A DNA stretch of 64,000 nt from contig CAMWUK010000002.1 in assembly GCA_947177415.1 (NCBI GenBank), forward strand, positions 1 through 64,000. The letters run 5' to 3'. Within the stretch, counting starts at the first letter, position 1, and every line of letters starts with the position of its first letter. The notes beneath the pieces are model-generated. The model saw only the letters and a list, made by a program, of their open reading frames with translations, was not told the DNA's origin and did not search any database. Position numbers and translations under genes: made by a program. The stretch is from an uncultured Clostridiaceae bacterium. Lineage in GTDB: Bacteria; Bacillota; Clostridia; Lachnospirales; Lachnospiraceae. Shown here piece by piece: positions 1 to 8,890 of this stretch.

Positions 1-102
1 CCTATTTATAATTCGCCTTCGGCGAAAGGCTGGATTCTTGGCTGTTCTACGTTTTGGCACATAGCTTGACAGTAAGTGTCAAGCTTGTGAGTGAACAGTA
101 AC
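1..102. repeat. Dispersed GTTAC/GTAAC-ended element, class II (truncated by window edge)
   Basis: ATTCGCCTTCGGCGAAaGGCTGGATTC core and ...GTGAGTGAACAGTAAC end match the copies at 41436-41580 and 45151-45295. Confidence 0.75.
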
Positions 103-496
103 CATTCAGTTTTATAGTTCATTTCCAAATATGTAATAGCATAAGATAATTTAACGATTTTTTCAGCTTCCTCCGTTATTACATGATAATTATTTCTTTG
201 ATATGCAATATCTAATCACTTTTTACATGATGCCAATGAAGTTTTTAGATTATTAATATCATTTTGTATTTCCATACTTTTGACCTCTCGGTACCCATTA
301 AATAGTTATTTTATATATTATTACCTGTTGCAATTTTATACTAATCCGCATTTCTGTGCACGTTTTTTGCACATAACGAGTTTGTGTCAAGTGTATGTAG
401 ACACAAATCTTGCATGTGAAATTTTATTTTTCACACTTTATTCCTACAATATTAGTGTAGATATTTGGTATATTTGTCAAAATAATATTATATTGA

Positions 497-1114
497 CTAT
501 TGTAATCCTTTTAGCCATCTTGAAAATTGTTTCAGAACATTTGTGTACAATTCATTATCATCTGCTTTATCCAGATCTTTCATTTTTGAAAAACCTGTAT
601 TATCCCTTTTTCTTCCAGATATATCATCAAGCATTTCTAAATATCGAAATTTTTGGTTTCCAATTCCTATAAACTGGATAAAGACATTCATATCCGATGA
701 TTTCCTAATAATCTCATTCGTTTCATTCTTGTCAGAATTTTCTCCATCAGTGACAAAAAGAATAAATGTTACATCCCCATTACCTACAATAGATTCCGTA
801 GTTACAGTTTTTCTGCCGAATCCCAGAAATCCTCCTTGTTTGTATGAATCACCATCAATAATCGCTCTTAATACAGGAGCATAGCTTGTTCCGCCCATTT
901 TATAACCGGAAGTATTAATAACTTTTCTCACATAATTTTCATAATTTGAAAGAGTTAAATCTGAGAGTTTTTTATAATTATTTTGGAACAAGTATACATC
1001 AATGGAACCATTGTCATCAAAAGTCAGACCTAAAGGAACAAGCCTACAGATTGTATGCTGAACCGTTCCATTTGAATATAGGCTGCTCATAGATCCACTG
1101 TAATCAAGAATCTA
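497..1114 (-). pseudogene. vWA domain protein (TerF/TerY-like), N-terminally truncated
   Basis: Reads ILDYSGSM (MIDAS DxSGS) just upstream of the annotated Met; GGTSYAPVL and FVTDGEN vWA motifs; intact C-terminus but no N-terminus. Confidence 0.65.
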
Positions 1115-1397
1115 GTTTAGAAGTATCACAAATAACAGAGATATCTGGTTCTACATAATTCATGTCATCTTTGTTTAAAAACACTGCAAATGGTGCAGCT
1201 AATACTTCACAATTTCCATTATTATCCTTAAAATAATTGTATATTTCATTATGCAAATAACTAGAGATTCTTTGATGTTTCCAACTTGGCGGTGCCATAT
1301 AATAAATCCGTCCGTCAATCAATTCCACCCGTTCTCCATCTGGTAAAGCATAAATATCATCTATCGTATAAATTTCTTTTTTCCTTAATGCATCCAT
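1104..1397 (-). pseudogene. Uma2-family nuclease-like protein, C-terminally truncated
   Basis: YTIDDIYALPDGERVELIDGRIYYMAPPSWKHQRISSYL...YVEPDISVICDTSKLD is a typical Uma2 N-terminal half; it ends abruptly at the vWA fragment. Confidence 0.75.
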
Positions 1398-1999
1398 GTA
1401 ATCACCTGCTTTTTTATTTAAATTATAATTTATTATAGTAAGATTTACAATGTTTGATTTTACTTAAAAATCTGAATTCATTTGATTCATAATAAATGAT
1501 ACTCTTCTTTTGTTTTAGAACTTGATTTACTGTATGATTTTCCAATCCATGCCCAACATTATCCCATCCATTTTTTTCATCATGTTCTAAAATACCCCAA
1601 ATACCACAACTCCAAATTTTCTTCATCTTGTATTATTTCTATTTTTATATTCTTTAACATTTTCATAATTTTTAAGTGTTAAATTCTTTTATAGTTTTGT
1701 AATATTGTCTACCCATCTTCATTTCCTACATTATATCATTTTCCCACTATAAAAGCCACCAGATTATTTTCCAGTGGCTTTCTATCCATTGCTATATTTA
1801 ATTTTTAATATCATAACTGCGATTATTTGCCTCACGCATCAAATCCATTTTTGATTTTCCCATTATCAGATCACGGTTCATTGCAGAATAATCTAGGCTT
1901 AATTAATCCTCTTTTTGTTATATATGAATATTCACTTTGAAGATGCTACATTAACTATGATAACAGTTATCTGCAATATAGAACACAAATAATTCTTTA

Positions 2000-3010
2000 T
2001 CAATCTACAGATTCAAAATCTTTTGTATCAAATTCCTTTGACGGCAAATTGTTTATCAGCATAAATTGACGTTTAAGCCGTTCTTTTACAAGCTTAAGAA
2101 ATGAATCATTTCCAACCACTTTCATCATCGGTCCAAAGGACAGAATTTCAATTAAAAGTTCTGTTTCCACTTTTTTATTATAATAAATCAAGCACTCATA
2201 GGTATTACCATCTATCTTCCGTGTATTTTTCTCATAATTTGCAAATTGTAACATGGCACGTTCCAGAGCATTTCGTTGATTCTTAATTAAGACTTTCACA
2301 GACTCCTTATAATAAGAACGCTGCAAAAAGTGGTTAATATCAGGAAGTTTCTTTATGGTTTTATTACAAGGTGTAATTTCCTGGATACGGCTTAAATTCA
2401 AAATTTCAATCTTTGGAGCCCTCTGGATATGTGATTCAACCGCAAGCAGGCGAAAACAGTCATTCTTAATGGAATATTCCAGACGGCAAGGCAAATAATA
2501 ATGGTGGACTCTATGATTATGACGTGATTCATAAAGAATATCCAAATATTCATGTTTTTTAATTGCTGCTATAATGGTCTGAAAATGTTTCCTGTAAACC
2601 GGATTCTTATAGTCATCTCCGTCACTAAACTTGTCATAATAATAAAAATCATCTGGCTGGTAAAGAGGTTCCACATCAGCAAATGCAGTATTTATGTTTT
2701 CAATTTCCATATCACTTAAAAAAAGTGTAATTTTATCATCCAGTAAAATTGCTTTCAGATAAGACTTTTGCAGATTGGTAAGAGGAACATAAAAATCTGT
2801 AGATAATTTTGAATAAAGAAAACCCTCCTGTTTTTCATAAAATCCCCATCCATTCTCTGTAAGCTTTGGAAGCAGATATAGGATACTTTCCTCAAATCCG
2901 CTATTCTTAATACGATAGTTTAACTCCTCTTCTGATATGTAGTTTTTCTTTTCTATCAGGGATTTGATTACCTGAAAATAACAATTGTATATTTCTGAAA
3001 ATAATTCCAT
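2000..3010 (-). CDS. WYL domain-containing protein
   Basis: IIAAIKKHEYLDILYESRHNHRVHHYYLPCRLEYSIKNDCFRLLAVE resembles a WYL core; paired with a second WYL-like ORF. Confidence 0.7.
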   Translation of the reverse strand: MELFSEIYNCYFQVIKSLIEKKNYISEEELNYRIKNSGFEESILYLLPKLTENGWGFYEKQEGFLYSKLSTDFYVPLTNLQKSYLKAILLDDKITLFLSDMEIENINTAFADVEPLYQPDDFYYYDKFSDGDDYKNPVYRKHFQTIIAAIKKHEYLDILYESRHNHRVHHYYLPCRLEYSIKNDCFRLLAVESHIQRAPKIEILNLSRIQEITPCNKTIKKLPDINHFLQRSYYKESVKVLIKNQRNALERAMLQFANYEKNTRKIDGNTYECLIYYNKKVETELLIEILSFGPMMKVVGNDSFLKLVKERLKRQFMLINNLPSKEFDTKDFESVD

Positions 3011-3019
3011 CTTTTGTTA

Positions 3020-3082
3020 CTCCTGTTTTAATCGTTTATACGGTCTGCACAGCGAAGTGTGCAGACCTACCTGAACTGTTAC
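3020..3082. repeat. Dispersed element, class III, partial
   Basis: CGGTCTGCACAGCGAAGTGTGCAGACCTACCTGAACTGTTAC; the end overlaps the stop codon of the following (-) ORF. Confidence 0.65.
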
Positions 3083-4314
3083 TCCTCAAAATACATTTTA
3101 TACATTGCCAAAAAATCTCTTTGAAAAAAGGTATTTAGTCTTTTATTATTTGACTCAATATCTAGCAATCTTCCTATAAAAGTGCGAATCCATGGAAGCA
3201 TCTCATTTGCATCATAAACATCTATTTCATAAGTAAAGGTGTTCTTTGCAATTCGGCGGATTGTTCCCCCTTTTCCTTCCCGTTTCAACCGGTTTAGTAT
3301 ATATAAATCAGAATCCTCATCAATATGTAAAGTTAATTTCAAATGTTCTAACCTTACAGCACTACTCCCCTGAAAAGAAATGCCCCATGCACTTGCTTTA
3401 TTTCTCTCAAAACCTTCTTTAATTTTTCTATAATTGGAATAATTCCCCTTAATTTGTACTTTCTTTATTGCATCCATCCGGATAGATGAAAAACGTTTCT
3501 TATTGGTAATATACAGACACAAGAAACGTCTGCCGGTACGGGTACTGACAAATATTTTTAATGGAACTCCTTCTATTTGTCGGATATTCTCTGAACGGGT
3601 ACTTTTACTGGTAATAAGCACTGTTTTTTCTTCATGAATTGCTTGAAGAATAGATATTAAAATTTCATCCTCCAAGGTGTAGGCAAAAAAATTGTGCTTA
3701 ATTCGGAATATATCATTTTTAAAAGATGTATTTTCCATAATGGTATTACCAACTATACCAAGCGGTGAGAAAATCTGAAACAGTTTTATGGCATCCTCTA
3801 ATCCGGGATACTTACAAAGAATTTCTTGAAATGGTGGATTAATCTTGTACAAAACCTGCTTTCCACTTTTTTTCTTTGTCAGCATCCCATCCTTTGTATA
3901 TTCATTACATTTACGCCGGACCATCTGTAATTCAAACACCATATCATATTCTGTAAGGATACCATCTGTTATCTCATCTGCTGTCCTCTCTTTGAATTTT
4001 TGCAGATAATCTAAAATATAAAAATGAAGCATAATATCATTATCAGTAAAACTTTTTGCCTTCCACACCTGATACAACGGATTTGTGTCAAGCAGATTAC
4101 TGTCTATAGATAAATATATATTTTTACCTTTTTTGGTATAATCCTGTTTGACATATTCAGACAACCAGCTTTCCAGCCTGCGCCGTTCATTATCATAAGT
4201 ACGGCTGCTCCATCCACTAAATTCCTCTCTAGTTTTAAAACCATATACAAAAAAATCCCGGACATATTCCCGGCTTTTTGAAAATGTTTTCATTAGTTCT
4301 TTAAATTCTGACAT
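3079..4314 (-). CDS. WYL domain-containing protein
   Basis: HEEKTVLITSKSTRSENIRQIEGVPLKIFVSTRTGRRFLCLYITNKKRFSSIRMDAIKKV resembles WYL/C-terminal WCX layout; tandem with 2000-3010. Confidence 0.65.
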   Translation of the reverse strand: MSEFKELMKTFSKSREYVRDFFVYGFKTREEFSGWSSRTYDNERRRLESWLSEYVKQDYTKKGKNIYLSIDSNLLDTNPLYQVWKAKSFTDNDIMLHFYILDYLQKFKERTADEITDGILTEYDMVFELQMVRRKCNEYTKDGMLTKKKSGKQVLYKINPPFQEILCKYPGLEDAIKLFQIFSPLGIVGNTIMENTSFKNDIFRIKHNFFAYTLEDEILISILQAIHEEKTVLITSKSTRSENIRQIEGVPLKIFVSTRTGRRFLCLYITNKKRFSSIRMDAIKKVQIKGNYSNYRKIKEGFERNKASAWGISFQGSSAVRLEHLKLTLHIDEDSDLYILNRLKREGKGGTIRRIAKNTFTYEIDVYDANEMLPWIRTFIGRLLDIESNNKRLNTFFQRDFLAMYKMYFEE

Positions 4315-4357
4315 ATTATCACCCGTTTTATTATATCATAACTATTATAATAGTTTT

Positions 4358-4492
4358 GTAACTATTCAGGTAGAAACACGCATTTACTACGTGTTTCGTA
4401 GCAAAATGTAAATTTTGATTGTTCTAAGCCCTTCGCCGAAGGCGAATTTTCATGGGCTTAGAACGTAACTGTTCATGGTTCTGAACAGTTAC
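4358..4492. repeat. Dispersed element, class I, with 8-bp TSD ATAGTTTT
   Basis: GTAACTATTCAGG...CTGAACAGTTAC ends; 4350-4357 ATAGTTTT repeated at 4493-4500. Confidence 0.9.
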
Positions 4493-4516
4493 ATAGTTTT
4501 TTATAAAATTTGTTTT

Positions 4517-4567
4517 CGCAACTTTTTTGAAATGATTTTTTTTGCCATTTTATGTATTCTATATGCA
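4517..4567 (+). promoter_or_regulatory. Conserved upstream box of tRNA-like element T1 (candidate promoter)
   Basis: CGCAACTTTTTTGAAATGATTTTTTTTGCCATTTTATGTATTCTATATGCA; identical at 6516-6566 and near-identical at 8840-8890, always directly before an A-type tRNA-like RNA; possible -35 TTGAAA with 18 bp to TATGTA. Confidence 0.55.
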
Positions 4568-4718
4568 GACGAGGGAAACCCGTCGGGAAGATACTGTCTG
4601 AGTAGCTCAGTTGGTAGAGCACGAAAAAACAGGTCTTGTCAAAGACCTTAACAGCAAACTCTTAACACCTTTTAAGTGCGTTGTCGTGGGTTCGATTCCC
4701 ACCTCGGCAGTATCTTCC
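4568..4718 (+). ncRNA. tRNA-like ncRNA T1 (A-type, extended acceptor stem, anticodon-loop insert)
   Basis: 5' hairpin GACGAGGGAAACCCGTC; GGAAGATACTG/CAGTATCTTCC 11-bp stem; CTGAG/CTCGG; D-arm GCTCAGTTGGTAGAGC; insert hairpin AGGTCTT-GTCA-AAGACCT + TAACAGCAA; T-arm GTGGGTTCGATTCCCAC. Confidence 0.85.
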
Positions 4719-4741
4719 AATTTCCTTTTATCACCTGTGTT

Positions 4742-6418
4742 CTATTTTAAGCACCCCAAATATAAATTCAACTCCCCGTGAAAAGCAGAATGCCTTGGAT
4801 ATTTACTCTTGTACTCTTTGCAAATAGATTGTTTAATGCCCTTTTCTCCCCATGATTCCCTGACTTCTGCTACTGCTCCTAATAAAGCAGCAACTTCACC
4901 ATAGTGTGCTCTGCGTTGTCCTCCTACAATCGCATCGACTCTTTTACCAATGATTTTCTCTGCCCATTTTAATATATCTTGTTTCTCTACATTCTCCATT
5001 GGATAGTACTGTTTCCACTTCTTAAACAACTCAAAAAATCTATCTTCTTCTATCTTCAGACTTTCTCCAAAAGAAGAAGCAATTTCCCGAATAGCTGTTT
5101 CCTTTTCCATATTCACCCCTTGGTATAAATACATTAAAAATAAATATATTCCTTCCTTAATATAACTTGTAGACCATCCTAATGAATTGGGCGGATTTTT
5201 ACATTTACTCTGAACCGTTGCAAATTCTCCCCCAAAAAATAACAACGTATTATATGTATGTTTGGAAACAAGATTACATCTTTTCTCTACATATTGTACG
5301 TGACATTCCGCCGCATCAGAGGAATGTACAGTTGGTATTATTGTTTTACAATTTATTCCATATTTTTCTGCCACATCTTTATTTTCAAACAGCACCAATA
5401 AATTTTCCAGACTGGAATCAGATCGAAAAGCCTCATAGCAGTAATAATTTTTTGTTTCTGCATCATCTGTACATTCTGCTGCTATTTTTGCAATCTCAGC
5501 CCGGATCTTCCATCTGTCATTTAATTTTTTCATTGCATCTTTGCCTATCTGTAATGCTTTTTGATAATCTCTTCTTTTTACACTCTTTTCAATTGCACAC
5601 AAATATAAAGCAGGATGGTTCCTATAGTATTGCTCTGCAAGTGCAAGAATCTTTTTTTCATCATAGTAGAATTCTATTGCCTCTTTCAAAAGTCTGCTAT
5701 CTGTATTATTTTCTGATACTAATAAATATTGTATCCATTGTTCCCAAAAAGCATCTTCCTCATCAAGCTGCTGTCTTCCTGCTTGAAACATGTCTTGAAT
5801 TTTAATATCATCAAAAACAGAATACTCGAAATATGTATGAATATCTTCCACTCTATCCTTCTTTTCCCGAACCTGATAATCACAATATAATGTATTCAAA
5901 CACATGGCTTTCAAATCTATTTTCATTATTCCGCTGGTAACTAATTCTTCCAACTCAACCGTCACACCATCTCCTTGGTCATCTGCAAAAATTTCTATGT
6001 CCAGAATCCTATCATATAGAGATAGTGCTTCCTCATACCAACAATCATCCATACACTCTTTGGCAAATTTTATAATAGAAGCCAACATTTCTGTAATTCC
6101 ATTTGGATCTTCGTATTCCCATACTTCCCTGCAACTCCAATATCCTTCTGAATAATCTTCATACCAATAAGCAGACATAATCAATTCGTGTTCTTCAATT
6201 TTTTCTAAAATATCAATTGATTTTTGCATATTTTCCAATACATATTCTTGTGACAGCCTGCTCTTCGGATTAACTTTTGCTATCTTAGAGCCTTTCGCCA
6301 GTTGTTCATCCAGTATCTTTTCTATCTGTTCCCATTTCAGAATTTTCCTGTCACATAATTCAATAATACTGCTTATTAATTGCTCTTTTGTAGATTTATT
6401 TAATTTTGATACATTCAT
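4742..6418 (-). CDS. Helical/TPR-like repeat protein of unknown function
   Basis: Start chosen at MNVSKLNKSTKEQ (AGGAG upstream); alpha-helical repeats such as YQKALQIGKDAMKKLNDRWKIRAEIAKIAAECTDD; sits between T1 and T2. Confidence 0.6.
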   Translation of the reverse strand: MNVSKLNKSTKEQLISSIIELCDRKILKWEQIEKILDEQLAKGSKIAKVNPKSRLSQEYVLENMQKSIDILEKIEEHELIMSAYWYEDYSEGYWSCREVWEYEDPNGITEMLASIIKFAKECMDDCWYEEALSLYDRILDIEIFADDQGDGVTVELEELVTSGIMKIDLKAMCLNTLYCDYQVREKKDRVEDIHTYFEYSVFDDIKIQDMFQAGRQQLDEEDAFWEQWIQYLLVSENNTDSRLLKEAIEFYYDEKKILALAEQYYRNHPALYLCAIEKSVKRRDYQKALQIGKDAMKKLNDRWKIRAEIAKIAAECTDDAETKNYYCYEAFRSDSSLENLLVLFENKDVAEKYGINCKTIIPTVHSSDAAECHVQYVEKRCNLVSKHTYNTLLFFGGEFATVQSKCKNPPNSLGWSTSYIKEGIYLFLMYLYQGVNMEKETAIREIASSFGESLKIEEDRFFELFKKWKQYYPMENVEKQDILKWAEKIIGKRVDAIVGGQRRAHYGEVAALLGAVAEVRESWGEKGIKQSICKEYKSKYPRHSAFHGELNLYLGCLK

Positions 6419-6515
6419 TTGTACATCTCCTATTTTTTCGCTACTCCCTTTTTTTATCATATTATAGCATATATCCATATAGCTGGTAAACAATAAAATG
6501 ACACCTTCCTATCCT

Positions 6516-6566
6516 CGCAACTTTTTTGAAATGATTTTTTTTGCCATTTTATGTATTCTATATGCA
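6516..6566 (+). promoter_or_regulatory. Conserved upstream box of T2
   Basis: Identical to 4517-4567. Confidence 0.55.
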
Positions 6567-6717
6567 GACGAGGGAAACCCGTCGGGAAGATATTGTCTGA
6601 GTAGCTCAGTTGGTAGAGCACGATAAAACAGGTCTTGCCAAAGACCTTAACAGCAAGCCCTTAACACCTTTTAAGTGCGTTGTCGTGGGTTCGATTCCTA
6701 CCTCGGCAGTATCTTCC
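6567..6717 (+). ncRNA. tRNA-like ncRNA T2 (A-type)
   Basis: Same architecture as T1; GGAAGATATTG/CAGTATCTTCC (C-G to U.G change); insert hairpin AGGTCTT-GCCA-AAGACCT + TAACAGCAA; T-arm GTGGGTTCGATTCCTAC. Confidence 0.85.
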
Positions 6718-6733
6718 AATTTTTCTCAAGCTA

Positions 6734-6983
6734 AAAAGCAGTTTTATTGTAACAGTTCATGTAGGTCTGCACACTCCGCTGTGCAAGACCGTAAAAAAAA
6801 CTAAAACAGGATTGGAATTGGGCAATTTATAATGCGAAGCTTGCCCAATTCCGTAACAGATCAACCCTGGTTGAACTGTTACGTTTTATTGTGGATGAAT
6901 AAATCTTGAAAAAGTTTTTAACAGCAATCCAAAATAAGTGGCAAATCGCAGGTTCGAATCCTGCCCCTATAAAACTGCTTTTT
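6734..6983 (+). ncRNA. Degenerate tRNA-like element T3, interrupted by a class III dispersed repeat
   Basis: AAAAAGCAGTTTTAT (6734-6748) pairs with ATAAAACTGCTTTTT (6969-6983); hairpin AAATCTT-GAAA-AAGTTTT + TTAACAGCAA; T-arm GCAGGTTCGAATCCTGC; no D-arm recognised; insertion 6749-6882. Confidence 0.65.
6749..6882. repeat. Dispersed element, class III, with 8-bp TSD GTTTTATT
   Basis: GTAACAGTTCATG...TTGAACTGTTAC; GTTTTATT at 6741-6748 and 6883-6890. Confidence 0.9.
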
Positions 6984-6993
6984 CCTTAATTCA

Positions 6994-7112
6994 TGTGGGG
7001 TAGCTCAGTTGGTTAGAGCACTATATATGAAAATAAGTCTTGAAAAAGTCTTTAACAGCAATCCAATATTGCCAGGGGTGTAGGTGTCATGGGTTCGAAT
7101 CCCATCCCCACA
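6994..7112 (+). ncRNA. tRNA-like ncRNA T4 (B-type, full cloverleaf with anticodon-loop insert)
   Basis: Acceptor TGTGGGG/CCCCACA; D-arm GCTC..GAGC; anticodon stem CTATA/TGTAG; insert hairpin AAGTCTT-GAAA-AAGTCTT + TAACAGCAA; T-arm ATGGGTTCGAATCCCAT. Confidence 0.85.
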
Positions 7113-7140
7113 ATTTAAGCGAGATTATTGATGAATTAGT

Positions 7141-7200
7141 GTAACTATTCAGCCATGTCATTCATATTTTGCAGAATATACATCATAACTGAACTGTATC
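7141..7200. repeat. Short class IV-like dispersed element upstream of the Ro-like gene
   Basis: GTAACTATTCAGCCATGTCATTCATATTTTGCAGAATATAC...GAACTGTATC; similar to 34908-35092. Confidence 0.55.
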
Positions 7201-7217
7201 AGATTGGAGGAATTTTC

Positions 7218-8732
7218 ATGAGTTTTATGGAAAAATTACATACTGTTATAAATGATAATAAGAAATTAACAGAAAACGGTGCCATAGGATATGAGACAAC
7301 AGGCAAATCTCTGGTAGATTTAAACTTTGCAGTAGCATCTCTTAGAAACGAAACAGAGAAAAAAATTATTAACCGTTTCATTCATGCTTTTTATGAAGAT
7401 AAAGTACTTGCCATGAAGTGGCTGTTCTTTCTGCGTGATATAAGAGGCGGGCTGGGCGAAAGACGGACTTTCCGCATTATTATCCGGTATCTTTCCGAAA
7501 ACTTTCCAGATATGATAAGCAATCTCGTTGAAATCATGGCAGAATATGGCCGTTTTGATGATTTGCTATGCCTGTTTGGTACACCTGTAGAAGAAAAGGT
7601 TCTGACTGTTTTGAAAGTACAATTAGAAGAAGATGTCCAAAACATGGAAAATAATAATCCCGTTTCCCTTTGTGCTAAGTGGATGCCAAGTAATAATACT
7701 TCTTCCAAAGATTCCAGAACAATGGCAGCAAAATTGCAGCAATTTCTTGGATTAACAGCGAAACAATACAGAAAACTGTTGGTTTCCTTAAGAGCATATT
7801 TGCATGTAACTGAGGTGTATATGAGCAATAACCGTTGGAATGAAATTGATTATACCAAGGTAACTTCCAAAGCAAATATTCTTTATAGGAATGCGTTCCT
7901 GCTTCATGACGAGGAACGCAGAAAAAATTACCTTGAAGCAGTACAAAATAACCATGCAACGATACATGCTGGTGTATTGATGCCTCACGAAATTGTAACT
8001 GGATATACACAGAGAGATGGATGGCATATTCAGGTTGCTCCAGAAGATGCATCTTTGGAAGCACTCTGGAATAATCTTCCTGATGTAGTGGAAGGTGCCG
8101 AAAATATACTCTGTGTGGTAGATGGTTCTGGCAGTATGTTATGCCCGGTTGGTTCTGGAAATACTACTGCCCTTCATGTCTCTAATGCTCTTGGTATTTA
8201 TTTTGCAGAAAGAATGGGTGGTGCATACCACAACAAATATATTACCTTTTCCAGCAGCCCAAAATATGTAGATTTGTCTTCTTGCAAAACATTAAAAGAA
8301 AAGCTGACACTGGCATTTGCAAATGATGACTGCACAAATACCAATATTGAAGCAACATTCCGTTTGGTATTAGAAACAGCATTGAGAAATCATTTAAGAC
8401 AAGAGGAACTACCACAAACTATTCTTGTAATTTCTGATATGGAATTTGATGCAGCAATGTATGGACGCAATATGGACACATTATTCGACACAATAAAACA
8501 TGAATTTTCAATACATGGTTACAAAATGCCAAAATTAGTGTTCTGGAATGTGAATAGCAGAACCAATACGGTTCCAGTTCGTGAAAATGAGCTTGGTGTG
8601 GGTCTGGTCAGTGGATTTTCTGTCAATATCTGCAACATGGTTCTCTCCAATGAACTAAATCCATTTATATGTCTAAAGAAAATTCTTAATAGTGACAGAT
8701 ATAAAAAGATAGAATATTACTTATGTGTATAA
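7218..8732 (+). CDS. Ro60/TROVE-like (DUF2828-type) protein with C-terminal vWA domain
   Basis: GGAGG RBS then MSFMEKLHTVINDNKKLTENGAIGYETTGKSLVDLNFAVASLR; FFLRDIRGGLGERRTFR; AKWMPSNNTSS; vWA MIDAS ILCVVDGSGSM and VISDMEFD. Confidence 0.8.
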   Translation: MSFMEKLHTVINDNKKLTENGAIGYETTGKSLVDLNFAVASLRNETEKKIINRFIHAFYEDKVLAMKWLFFLRDIRGGLGERRTFRIIIRYLSENFPDMISNLVEIMAEYGRFDDLLCLFGTPVEEKVLTVLKVQLEEDVQNMENNNPVSLCAKWMPSNNTSSKDSRTMAAKLQQFLGLTAKQYRKLLVSLRAYLHVTEVYMSNNRWNEIDYTKVTSKANILYRNAFLLHDEERRKNYLEAVQNNHATIHAGVLMPHEIVTGYTQRDGWHIQVAPEDASLEALWNNLPDVVEGAENILCVVDGSGSMLCPVGSGNTTALHVSNALGIYFAERMGGAYHNKYITFSSSPKYVDLSSCKTLKEKLTLAFANDDCTNTNIEATFRLVLETALRNHLRQEELPQTILVISDMEFDAAMYGRNMDTLFDTIKHEFSIHGYKMPKLVFWNVNSRTNTVPVRENELGVGLVSGFSVNICNMVLSNELNPFICLKKILNSDRYKKIEYYLCV

Positions 8733-8748
8733 TTTTTTTGAAGTTTAT

Positions 8749-8783
8749 AAAAAGACCGCTTTCTCCTCAAAGCAGTCTTTTTT
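8749..8783 (+). terminator. Intrinsic terminator after the Ro-like gene
   Basis: AAAGACcGCTTT-CTCCTC-AAAGCaGTCTTTTTT. Confidence 0.8.
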
Positions 8784-8839
8784 CCGTGTTTTATACCATA
8801 ACAGTGATATAGAGTTGAACAGTTACCGTTCTATGCTCT

Positions 8840-8890
8840 CGCAACTTTTTTGAAATGATTTTTTTTACCATTTCATGTATTCTATTTTTA
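8840..8890 (+). promoter_or_regulatory. Conserved upstream box of T5
   Basis: CGCAACTTTTTTGAAATGATTTTTTTTACCATTTCATGTATTCTATTTTTA, near-identical to 4517-4567. Confidence 0.5.

Noticed and set aside
280-672. 130-aa + strand ORF
   Set aside because: Low-complexity AT-rich ORF antisense to the vWA fragment
4358-4492. CRISPR-like repeats
   Set aside because: Copies are dispersed kilobases apart with target duplications, not an array with spacers
4599-4718. Functional tRNA gene called from D-arm and T-arm signals
   Set aside because: No 7-nt anticodon loop, long insert, and the acceptor continues into a 16-bp helix so no free CCA end; the same holds at 6567 and 8891
6610-6804. 64-aa ORF in the track
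   Set aside because: Runs through the tRNA-like RNA T2 and into a dispersed repeat; no RBS or homology
6994-7112. Group I or self-splicing intron in the tRNA anticodon loop
   Set aside because: The insert is only about 50 nt, far too short for a group I core; no P3-P7 elements seen
7391-8064. Antisense ORFs inside the Ro-like gene
   Set aside because: No coding character of their own; shadow frames of a clear CDS
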